From a bacterium (GTDB lineage: Bacteria; Patescibacteriota; Minisyncoccia; Phycocordibacterales; Phycocordibacteraceae): a stretch of DNA of 5,455 bases. Positions within the stretch are counted from its first letter, which is position 1. Each line of letters opens with the position of its first letter. The translations under genes were made by a program, and so were the position numbers. The notes beneath the pieces are model-generated. The model ran no database searches. It was not told the origin of the DNA and was given only the letters and a program-made list of their open reading frames with translations. Location: positions 1 through 5,455 of the forward strand of contig JAJXUQ010000037.1 in assembly GCA_021782685.1 (NCBI GenBank), given 5' to 3'. Below, piece after piece: positions 1 to 5,181 of the stretch.

Positions 1-968
1 TCCCGCGCTCGCTGGCGCTCGGCATGGGCTCGATCACGGCGCTTTTTCTGACCGCGCTCGCCTCGCGGATCGGTACGGGCGCGGTCTCGGTCTTCACTCT
101 CGCGGGTAATCTCGAGGCGGTCCCGCTCGCCCTCATCGGCTCTTCGTATGCCGTCGCGGCATTCCCGGCGCTTTCCGAGGCATCGGCGCTTGAGAAGCGC
201 GACGAATTCGCTCGTATCCTCTCGGCAAGCGCCCGGCACGTCATCCTGTGGTCAATCGTATGCATCGGGCTTATCGCGGTGCTTCGCGCGCATATCGTGC
301 GTGTCATCCTCGGGACCGGCGCGTTTGACTGGCAGGCGACGCGCCTCACGGCCGCGCTCCTTGCCGTCCTCGCGGTCGGTCTCGCCGCGCAGGGGCTCGT
401 GCTCCTCTTTTCTCGGGCGCTCTATGCGGCGCGGCAGTCGTGGTGGCCGCTCTTCTACCAGATCGCCGGCGGCGCGTTGACGGTCGTTCTTGCTCTGATC
501 TTTCTCTCGCTGCCGGTCGCAGACTTGTCCGCTCCGCTTGCGGCTTCCCTGAAAGTCGGCGGTATCTCCGAAGCATCCATCCTGCTTCTCGCGCTTGCGG
601 CGACGCTCGGACAGGTTTTTCTCGCGGTCCTCTCCTTGTTTGCGCTGAAAGGCGTCGCTCCCGGTCTCGCTCGGATGCTCGCGCGGCCGTTCATAGACGG
701 CTCCGCCGCCGCGCTTGCCGGCGGCGCGGCAACCTATGCCGTGCTTGCCCTTGAAGGCGGCATCGCCCCGCTTACGACGCTCGCGGCCGTCTTCACGCAG
801 GGGCTCATTGCCGGTACCATGGGTCTTGCCGCCGCTGCGCTCACGCTCTTCCTCCTGAAGAATGAAGAATTCCGCGTCATGGTGCAGGCCGTCACGCGGC
901 TCGTACATTCGCGCAGCAGACGCGCTACCGTCCTCGCGCCGTCGGCCGAGGAGCCCGCACAACCGTGA
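1..968 (+). CDS. murJ: Lipid II flippase MurJ, C-terminal part (5' end outside window)
   Basis: The reading frame is open from base 3 to the TGA at 966-968, giving about 321 residues. MurJ proteins are usually near 500 residues, so roughly the N-terminal third lies upstream. MurJ is a MOP-superfamily membrane protein that moves lipid II across the cytoplasmic membrane for peptidoglycan synthesis. Recognition rests on the stretch at about bases 87-180, with NLEAVPLALIGSS followed by AAFPALSE, typical of MurJ/MviN around transmembrane segments 7-8. Several long hydrophobic segments follow (about bases 250-300, 350-410, 470-520, 570-650, 700-750 and 780-860). The protein ends in a basic then proline-rich tail (RSRR...EEPAQP) that is probably cytoplasmic. 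The first ATG seen, at 24, is internal: homologous sequence continues before it. The stop overlaps the lepA start by four bases, which suggests cotranscription and translational coupling. Family assignment is confident; activity is inferred. Confidence 0.9.
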   Translation, partial: PRSLALGMGSITALFLTALASRIGTGAVSVFTLAGNLEAVPLALIGSSYAVAAFPALSEASALEKRDEFARILSASARHVILWSIVCIGLIAVLRAHIVRVILGTGAFDWQATRLTAALLAVLAVGLAAQGLVLLFSRALYAARQSWWPLFYQIAGGALTVVLALIFLSLPVADLSAPLAASLKVGGISEASILLLALAATLGQVFLAVLSLFALKGVAPGLARMLARPFIDGSAAALAGGAATYAVLALEGGIAPLTTLAAVFTQGLIAGTMGLAAAALTLFLLKNEEFRVMVQAVTRLVHSRSRRATVLAPSAEEPAQP

Positions 969-2764
969 ACCAGGAACACATCCGTAACTTTTCCATCATC
1001 GCGCACGTCGACCATGGCAAGTCGACCTTGGCCGACCGCTTGCTCGAGCGCACCGGAACGATCCCCTCGCGCCTGATGCGCGACCAGGTGCTCGATCGCA
1101 TGGATCTCGAGCGCGAACGGGGTATTACCATCAAGATGCAACCCGTCCGGATGCGGTATGGAGATTACATACTCAATCTCATCGATACTCCCGGGCATAT
1201 CGACTTTTCCTACGAAGTCTCGCGCGCGCTCACGGCGGTGGAAGGGGTGCTTCTTCTCGTCGACTCGACGCAGGGCATACAGGCGCAGACCTTGACGACG
1301 CTCGCGGCGGCGCGAGCAGAGGGTTGCGCCATCATTCCGGTGGTTTCAAAAATCGACGCCCCTGCGGCGCGCGTCGACGAGGTCACCGCCGAACTCGCGA
1401 AGCTTCTGCAGATACCGTCCGCGGAAGTGCTCGCGGTGTCGGGGAGGACAGGAGCGGGCGTCGACGATCTTCTTGAAGCGATCGTACGGCGCATACCGCC
1501 GCCGAAGGATTCCTCGGCCGGTCTCGGCGAAGAACCGCAGGGCCTCATCTTCGACTTTTCCTACTCGACGCATCGCGGCGTCACAGTGTATCTTCGCGCA
1601 TTCAACGGCATTTTCAAGAAAGGGCAGGCGCTTCGCTTCTGCGCGGCCGGGAAAGAATTCACCGCGCTTGAGGTCGGGGTCTTCACCCCCGAGGAGACGC
1701 CGACCGACGACCTTTCGTCGGGCGAGATCGGCTACATCGTCACGGGCGTGAAGGAGGCGGGCGTCGTCGCCGTCGGCGATACCATCGGGCTCGCGAAAGG
1801 CGTCCTGCCGCCGCTTCCAGGATTCGTGCGCCCGCGGCCGGTCGTCTGGGCCTCGGTCTACCCGGAGAGCCAGGACGATCTCCCTCTTTTGCGCCAATCG
1901 CTCGAGCGGTTGCGGCTTTCCGACTCGTCGCTCTCCTTCGAAGAGGAATCGTCGGGGGTGCTCGGAAGAGGGTTCCGTTGCGGCTTCCTCGGCCTCCTGC
2001 ATCTCGAGATAATCACTGAACGCCTGAAGCGCGAGTTCAATCTTTCGCTTATCGTCACCATGCCGACTATCTCCTACGTGGTCTCGAGCACGGACGGCAA
2101 GCAGGAAACCGTCTATACGCCGGCGAAATTCCCCGAACATGGCAACATAGCGTACATAAAAGAGCCGTGGGCAAAGGTTACCATCATCACGCCGCCGGAT
2201 TCGCTCAGCGCGCTCATCCAGATGCTCCATGAGCACGAGGCGCAGATATCAACGACCGAAACCTACCAGGGCGGCCGTATCGAGATGACGATAGAAATGC
2301 CGCTTCGAGAGCTCATGCGCGGGTTCTTCGATAAGCTGAAGAATATCTCATCGGGCTACGCTTCGCTCTCGTATGAGATCATGGACGAACGGCTGGCGGA
2401 TGTGGTACGGCTCGACATACTTGTCGCCGAGGAGCCGGTACCGGCGTTCGCGCGCGTGGTCGCGCGGCGCAGGGTCCAGGAAGAAGCGGAAAGGATGGTG
2501 GAGAAGCTCCATACGATCCTGCCGAAGCAGCTCTTCGTCACCAAGATCCAAGCAAGGGCGCTTGGACGCATCATTGCTTCGCGGACGCTTTCGGCAATGA
2601 GGAAAGACGTTACCGGGTACCTTTATGGCGGCGATGTATCGCGTAAGAACAAGCTTCTCGACAAACAGAAACGCGGCAAGAAAAAGATGCTCGAGCGAGG
2701 CCGCGGGAAAGTGAACATTCCCGAGGAAGTCTTCATGAAGATGGTCCAGGAAAGCGACCGCTAA
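965..2764 (+). CDS. lepA: Elongation factor 4 (LepA), ribosome-associated GTPase
   Basis: This 599-residue protein has the normal length and full domain order of LepA/EF4, a translational GTPase that binds the ribosome and is proposed to back-translocate or help in subunit assembly. The G1 P-loop AHVDHGKS is at residues 13-20, the G2 region ERGITIK at 51-57 and the G3 motif DTPGH at 74-78. Domain II, the EF-G-like domains and the LepA-specific C-terminal domain follow. That last domain carries the signature LYGGDVSRKNKLLDKQK at 553-569 and a basic GKKKMLERGRGK stretch at 571-582. G4 is SKID (128-131) rather than the usual NKID, and G5 reads SGR (159-161) rather than SAK. The start is GTG at 965: the protein then begins MNQEHIRNFSIIAHVDHG, as expected for the family. 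A GAGGAG at 948-953, inside murJ, could act as ribosome site. The gene overlaps murJ by GTGA. Confidence 0.97.
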   Translation: MNQEHIRNFSIIAHVDHGKSTLADRLLERTGTIPSRLMRDQVLDRMDLERERGITIKMQPVRMRYGDYILNLIDTPGHIDFSYEVSRALTAVEGVLLLVDSTQGIQAQTLTTLAAARAEGCAIIPVVSKIDAPAARVDEVTAELAKLLQIPSAEVLAVSGRTGAGVDDLLEAIVRRIPPPKDSSAGLGEEPQGLIFDFSYSTHRGVTVYLRAFNGIFKKGQALRFCAAGKEFTALEVGVFTPEETPTDDLSSGEIGYIVTGVKEAGVVAVGDTIGLAKGVLPPLPGFVRPRPVVWASVYPESQDDLPLLRQSLERLRLSDSSLSFEEESSGVLGRGFRCGFLGLLHLEIITERLKREFNLSLIVTMPTISYVVSSTDGKQETVYTPAKFPEHGNIAYIKEPWAKVTIITPPDSLSALIQMLHEHEAQISTTETYQGGRIEMTIEMPLRELMRGFFDKLKNISSGYASLSYEIMDERLADVVRLDILVAEEPVPAFARVVARRRVQEEAERMVEKLHTILPKQLFVTKIQARALGRIIASRTLSAMRKDVTGYLYGGDVSRKNKLLDKQKRGKKKMLERGRGKVNIPEEVFMKMVQESDR

Positions 2765-2775
2765 CGGGAACGCGG

Positions 2776-2781
2776 TATACT
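2776..2781 (+). promoter_or_regulatory. Possible -10 element for the DivIC-like gene
   Basis: TATACT lies between the lepA stop and the ATG at 2789, leaving only 7 bases to the start codon. A transcript begun at the usual distance from a -10 would start at or next to the ATG, so it would be leaderless. No -35 is recognisable about 17 bases upstream, and there is no Shine-Dalgarno. Read-through from lepA is an equally possible source of mRNA. Confidence 0.35.
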
Positions 2782-2788
2782 GGGCATA

Positions 2789-3127
2789 ATGTACGCAAAG
2801 CAGTTACGAGAGGGGATCATCATCGGCGTTCTCCTGCTTGCCGTCCTGTGGCTCCTCTCGCTCATCTGGGGGCTTGTCGGGAAAGCGCAGTTAGCGATAT
2901 CTCAAGCGCACGATACAGAGTCACAGTATCAGGCGCTCGAGAAGCGTAAGGCAACGCTCGAAGCGAGCCTCTCGTCGCTTGAGACGGCTCGCGGACAGGA
3001 CGCCGCTATCCGGACCGCATTCGGAGTTGCGAGACCCGGAGAAGAGGTTATCGTAGTGGTACCGCCTGCCGACCAGGCGTCGACGTCGACGCCGAGCTGG
3101 TGGCAACGGCTATGGAGCTGGTTTTGA
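2789..3127 (+). CDS. DivIC/FtsB-like septum formation initiator, one-pass membrane protein
   Basis: This 112-residue protein has the DivIC/FtsB layout: a short basic cytoplasmic N-terminus (MYAKQLREG), one membrane span at about residues 9-30, and a predicted coiled coil at about 33-68 rich in Glu, Lys, Ala and Leu. The segment FGVARPGEEVIVVVP (78-92) matches the conserved 'GxVRPGE' region after the coil. Proteins of this family join FtsL and FtsQ/DivIB in the divisome and help activate septal wall synthesis. The C-terminus is unusual, ending in a Ser/Thr/Pro linker and WWQRLWSWF (104-112). The ATG at 2789 is chosen because it begins just before the basic residues and membrane span; no Shine-Dalgarno precedes it. 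It lies 24 bases after lepA and 7 bases before tRNA-Gly, so the three may be transcribed together. The fold assignment is good; exact orthology to FtsB, FtsL or DivIC is not resolved. Confidence 0.75.
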   Translation: MYAKQLREGIIIGVLLLAVLWLLSLIWGLVGKAQLAISQAHDTESQYQALEKRKATLEASLSSLETARGQDAAIRTAFGVARPGEEVIVVVPPADQASTSTPSWWQRLWSWF

Positions 3128-3134
3128 AAAGTAT

Positions 3135-3205
3135 GCGGGTATGGTTTAGTGGCAGAATGCGACCTTCCCAAGGTTGAGACCCGGGTTCGATTCCCGGTAC
3201 CCGCA
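3135..3205 (+). tRNA. tRNA-Gly, anticodon CCC
   Basis: A 71-base cloverleaf folds completely. The acceptor stem GCGGGTA (3135-3141) pairs with TACCCGC (3198-3204). The D-arm is GTTT/GAAT (3144-3147 with 3155-3158). The anticodon stem CGACC pairs with GGTTG around the loop TTCCCAA, and the T-arm CCGGG/CCCGG encloses TTCGATT. The anticodon CCC at 3167-3169 reads GGG, so the tRNA is glycine. The discriminator base is A3205, and CCA is not encoded and must be added after transcription. It begins 7 bases after the DivIC-like stop codon with no promoter between, so it is probably processed from that transcript. Confidence 0.96.
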
Positions 3206-3354
3206 CAAACAACATGCTAAGCCGAGAGATTGAGGCGCGTTATATCTTAAACGGCTCAGACAACTTTACGGCAAGCTCGAAAGCATTCAGAGACTTTGAA
3301 ACGACGGTGTTCTCAACGATTTAAGAACCCTGGAGTGTCTCGAGAACTGTCGTG

Positions 3355-3395
3355 AATAAAAAGCCCCTGCCCGAAAATTTTTTCGAGCAAGGGCT
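3355..3395 (-). terminator. Rho-independent terminator of the minus-strand gene
   Basis: Read on the minus strand, bases 3395-3381 (AGCCCTTGCTCGAAA) pair with 3376-3362 (TTTCGGGCAGGGGCT). The stem has 15 pairs, two of them G-U, and closes on a four-base loop. It runs straight into TTTTTATT, a good U-tract. On the plus strand the two wobble pairs become C-A mismatches and no T-run follows, so termination is directional. The hairpin lies about 40 bases past the stop codon of the minus-strand gene, which it presumably ends. Confidence 0.9.
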
Positions 3396-3432
3396 CAAGG
3401 AATCAAGAGGGACAAGCCCTCAAGGATTCAAG
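3394..3432. repeat. Short imperfect direct repeat, 25-base spacing
   Basis: CTCAAGGAATCAAG at 3394-3407 and CTCAAGGATTCAAG at 3419-3432 differ at one base and are offset by 25 bases. They lie between the stop codon of the minus-strand gene and its terminator. AGGGCT at 3390-3395 is also complementary to AGCCCT at 3415-3420, so a weak 6-bp hairpin could compete with the terminator stem. No function is assigned. Confidence 0.5.
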
Positions 3433-3434
3433 GT

Positions 3435-4205
3435 TCAGAACTTCCGGGCAGAGGCGACACCCAAGTACGAGTACCGGTAGCCGTCCCAGCAGAAGTAGAC
3501 GCGGAGCCCGAGGGGGGCGTCGAAGCCGCCGACGCGGACGCGGCAGCCGCTCGAGTCGAGATCGGAACACCTGATGTAGTTGTTTTCGAACAGGCGTTCG
3601 CCGGTCGTGAGGTAATGGCCGATGATCATGTAGACGACTACCTGTGCTTTCGGCGTCTCGTCGTTCTTGCCGAGCAGGGCCTGCTGCTCATTCCTCGTCT
3701 TGTTGGTGGAATTCTCGACCGGCGTCTTGCGGACGAGCTGCCAGCCGATCTCGCCCTTCTCCTTCGCGAACGCCTGTTTGTTGTACCAGGTGTCCTCGTG
3801 AGAGTAAAAAAGCTTGCGATCGACTTTGCTCCGGATATCGAGGATCGAGAGCGGGAAGACCGCCACGAGAACGTGCGTATTCTTGCACGCTTCGAGCAGG
3901 CTTTCAGAGAACGGAACCTCGGCAAGATAGGCGATCTGCTGCTTCGAGGGGTTAGCCCCGAAATGCTTGATCGCCTCTTCGACGCCGAAGAAGTTCTTGC
4001 CCATGATCTCGCGGGCGCGCTTCTGGCTCGTCGACGGCTCAAAGCCGCCGTTCTGAATCAGGCGCACGACCTTTTTGGCGAGGTCGTTGTCCTTCGAATC
4101 AATCACTTTCTGAGCGAGCGCGTCGCACAGTCCGGCCGATTCGAGCTTGAGAAGGACTTCGTGTTCCTTGTGTACCGACAAGGTGCGGCTCACGATGGTT
4201 TCCAT
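3435..4205 (-). CDS. Conserved hypothetical protein (CPR-type), possible C-type-lectin-like variable C-terminus
   Basis: This is a 256-residue soluble protein with no signal peptide or membrane span and no enzyme motif I can name. The start is ATG at 4205-4203, preceded 5 bases away by GGAGGT. The N-terminal ~100 residues are charged and probably helical (LLKLESAGLCDALAQKV, then SQKRAREIMGKNFFGVEEAIKHFG at about 60-83). A hydrophobic strand-like core follows (HVLVAVFPLSILDIR, 111-125), then a segment rich in Trp, Gln and Lys with TPVENSTNKT (161-170) and NEQQALLGK. The C-terminal ~45 residues contain many aromatics and glycines (VGGFDAPLGL, then CWDGYRYSYLGVASARKF) and recall the ends of formylglycine-enzyme or C-type-lectin domains. 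From memory, similar 'SARKF'-ending hypothetical proteins occur in CPR genomes, but this is not verified here. It is the only minus-strand gene, flanked by its own promoter and terminator. Role unknown. Confidence 0.85.
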   Translation of the reverse strand: METIVSRTLSVHKEHEVLLKLESAGLCDALAQKVIDSKDNDLAKKVVRLIQNGGFEPSTSQKRAREIMGKNFFGVEEAIKHFGANPSKQQIAYLAEVPFSESLLEACKNTHVLVAVFPLSILDIRSKVDRKLFYSHEDTWYNKQAFAKEKGEIGWQLVRKTPVENSTNKTRNEQQALLGKNDETPKAQVVVYMIIGHYLTTGERLFENNYIRCSDLDSSGCRVRVGGFDAPLGLRVYFCWDGYRYSYLGVASARKF

Positions 4206-4210
4206 CGCAT

Positions 4211-4216
4211 ACCTCC
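4211..4216 (-). promoter_or_regulatory. Strong Shine-Dalgarno that fixes the minus-strand start
   Basis: On the minus strand GGAGGT (within TTGGAGGT) sits 5 bases before the ATG at 4205. It favours this ATG over an in-frame GTG at 4331. It is the only strong Shine-Dalgarno in the window that is well placed before a chosen start codon. Confidence 0.9.
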
Positions 4217-4227
4217 AAGTGGTTGAT

Positions 4228-4313
4228 GCTCGATGCGTCGAGCGGCGACTGTCTCCGGAGTGGGACGAGTATTTTGGAGACCTCGAGGAGATCTGCAAAG
4301 CACTCGTCCCACT
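4228..4313 (-). promoter_or_regulatory. Structured 5' leader of the minus-strand gene
   Basis: AGTGGGACGAGT at 4259-4270 and ACTCGTCCCACT at 4302-4313 form a perfect 12-bp inverted repeat around a 31-base loop. Inside that loop, on the minus-strand RNA, AGATCTC can pair with GAGGTCT (one G-U) around a three-base CTC loop. A second small hairpin follows at 4228-4243, with six pairs (GCTCGA/TCGAGC) and a four-base loop, ending 11 bases before the Shine-Dalgarno. There is no U-tract, so it is not an intrinsic terminator. It could stabilise the mRNA, bind a protein or control translation. It matches no riboswitch class that I recognise. Confidence 0.5.
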
Positions 4314-4351
4314 GTTTAAACCCTGAATCACAACGTTCTTTTCTATAAAAA

Positions 4352-4380
4352 ATTTTATCGTATTGTTACGACTTTGTCAA
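4352..4380 (-). promoter_or_regulatory. Sigma70-type promoter of the minus-strand gene
   Basis: On the minus strand a perfect -35 TTGACA (4380-4375) is followed by a 17-base spacer and TAAAAT (4357-4352), one base from the -10 consensus. Transcription should start near 4345, giving a leader of about 140 bases before the ATG at 4205. It is the strongest promoter in the window by consensus match. Confidence 0.85.
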
Positions 4381-4463
4381 CAAAAATCGGTGAAGGGTTC
4401 CAGACTGGGGTGGAGCACAGAAACAGCAAGATAGGTGATGTCCGCTGGCGGCCGCGGGCGTAA

Positions 4464-4472
4464 TGATATACA
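4464..4472 (+). promoter_or_regulatory. Possible extended -10 for the DUF302 gene
   Basis: TGATATACA reads as TG-N-TATACA, an extended -10 form. It ends 10 bases before the ATG at 4483, so the leader would be only a few bases. No -35 is clear at the expected distance. It is one of four similar arrangements on the plus strand. Confidence 0.35.
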
Positions 4473-4482
4473 GTCTATCTAT

Positions 4483-4866
4483 ATGCATTATGGATATAAA
4501 CGGGAGGTGAGCGGGGCGTTCCCCGAAGCGGTTGAACGGACGAAGCTTTCTTTGGCGAAAGAAGGGTTCGGTATCTTGACCGAAATCGACGTGCAGGCGA
4601 CTCTCAAGAAGAAGCTCGACGTCGAATTCGGCCGCTACGTGATTCTCGGCGCGTGCAATCCGCCTTTCGCGTATCAGGCATTACAGAGCGAACGCGACAT
4701 CGGGCTGCTCCTGCCTTGCAATATCGTGGTGTACGAAGACGAGGGCAAGGTCTACGCTGCGGCAATCTTGCCGACGGTCGCTCTGGCGGCAGTCGGGAAT
4801 ACCGCCGTTGCGGACATTGCCAAACAGGTCGAAGCGAAGCTGAAAACGGCGATCGACAGCATCTGA
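4483..4866 (+). CDS. DUF302 domain protein
   Basis: This 127-residue protein is a complete, single-domain DUF302 member. The family hallmarks are present in order: an aromatic, basic start (MHYGYKREV), FPEAVERTKLSLAKEGFGILTEIDVQATLKKKL cut across residues 13-45, then ILGACNPPFAYQAL (54-67), then IGLLLPCNIVVYE (73-85). Two conserved cysteines are visible, Cys58 in GACNP and Cys79 in LLPCN. DUF302 proteins are small and cytosolic; their biochemical role is not settled, and a metal- or thiol-linked role is only a guess. An in-frame GTG at 4435 would add 16 residues that do not look like the family and would span the putative -10, so ATG 4483 is preferred. No Shine-Dalgarno precedes it. A glutaredoxin-like gene follows 62 bases later with its own likely promoter. 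Confidence 0.9.
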   Translation: MHYGYKREVSGAFPEAVERTKLSLAKEGFGILTEIDVQATLKKKLDVEFGRYVILGACNPPFAYQALQSERDIGLLLPCNIVVYEDEGKVYAAAILPTVALAAVGNTAVADIAKQVEAKLKTAIDSI

Positions 4867-4878
4867 CGGCGGTATTCC

Positions 4879-4887
4879 TGTGGATAA
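4879..4887 (-). other. Perfect DnaA-box-like 9-mer
   Basis: TGTGGATAA on the plus strand is TTATCCACA on the minus strand, identical to the strong E. coli DnaA box. It lies between the DUF302 stop and the glutaredoxin promoter, overlapping the place where a -35 would fall. No second copy or AT-rich unwinding element is evident nearby, so it is not an origin by itself. Confidence 0.4.
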
Positions 4888-4894
4888 CGCAAAG

Positions 4895-4903
4895 TGCTAT
4901 ACT
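4895..4903 (+). promoter_or_regulatory. Extended -10 promoter of the glutaredoxin-like gene
   Basis: TGCTATACT is an extended -10 (TG-N-TATACT). The bases 17 upstream are TTCCTG, a weak -35 at best. Transcription would start near 4910, giving a leader of about 19 bases made of AT-rich sequence without a Shine-Dalgarno. Confidence 0.55.
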
Positions 4904-4928
4904 TTTCTTATAACGAATTAAATTAAAT

Positions 4929-5171
4929 ATGGACAAAACTATCACCATCTACAGCACCCCGACCTGTCACTTCTGCCAGATGACCAAGGACTTCCTCAAA
5001 GAGAGGGGCATCGCGTATACCGATTACGACGTCGCGCACGACCTCGAAAAGCGCCAGGAGATGATCCAGAAGTCCGGTCAGATGGGCGTACCGGTCATCT
5101 TCATCGGCAACGAGATGATCATCGGCTTCGACAGGGAACGTATCGCTTCGACGCTCGGCATCTCGGCATAA
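4929..5171 (+). CDS. Glutaredoxin-like thiol-disulfide protein (NrdH/YruB-like)
   Basis: This is an 80-residue thioredoxin-fold protein of glutaredoxin length. The first strand TITIYSTPTC leads into the redox motif CHFC at residues 13-16, followed by the helix QMTKDFLKERGI. The cis-proline segment GVPVIFIG (53-60, Pro55) and GNEMIIGFDRERI (60-72) complete the fold and the usual glutathione or partner-facing groove. Such proteins reduce disulfides in the cytosol, for example in ribonucleotide reductase or peroxiredoxins. Whether this one uses glutathione, thioredoxin reductase or another donor cannot be read from the sequence. ATG 4929 is the natural start, and the upstream sequence is AT-rich with no Shine-Dalgarno. 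The gene ends 10 bases before a strong terminator. Confidence 0.93.
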   Translation: MDKTITIYSTPTCHFCQMTKDFLKERGIAYTDYDVAHDLEKRQEMIQKSGQMGVPVIFIGNEMIIGFDRERIASTLGISA

Positions 5172-5181
5172 GGTTTCCGGA

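Noticed and set aside
252..962. Minus-strand open frame of 236 codons across murJ
   Set aside because: The composition is highly charged (Arg, Glu, Gly, Lys), it overlaps the well-supported murJ frame and has no start signals.
1346..2236. Long open frame (296 codons) on the minus strand inside lepA
   Set aside because: It is antisense to a clear, complete lepA, is very rich in Arg/Asp/Glu as expected for the complement of a GC-rich gene, and resembles no family.
3615..4226. Plus-strand open frame of 203 codons opposite the orphan gene
   Set aside because: The minus-strand frame has a matching promoter, Shine-Dalgarno and terminator; the plus-strand frame has none and reads as an Arg/Leu/Glu-rich antisense shadow.
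4259..4313. The 12-bp inverted repeat as an insertion-sequence end or intrinsic terminator
   Set aside because: Both arms lie within 55 bases with no transposase between, no target duplication is visible and no T-run follows either arm.
3181..4410. Possible integration of the minus-strand unit at the 3' end of tRNA-Gly
   Set aside because: The only similar sequence on the far side, GGGTTCCAGACTGGGG near 4395, matches the tRNA T-arm too poorly to be an attachment repeat, and no integrase is present.
4435..4482. GTG 4435 as the start of the DUF302 protein
   Set aside because: The extra 16 residues do not look like the family, and the region contains the likely -10; the ATG at 4483 gives the expected N-terminus.
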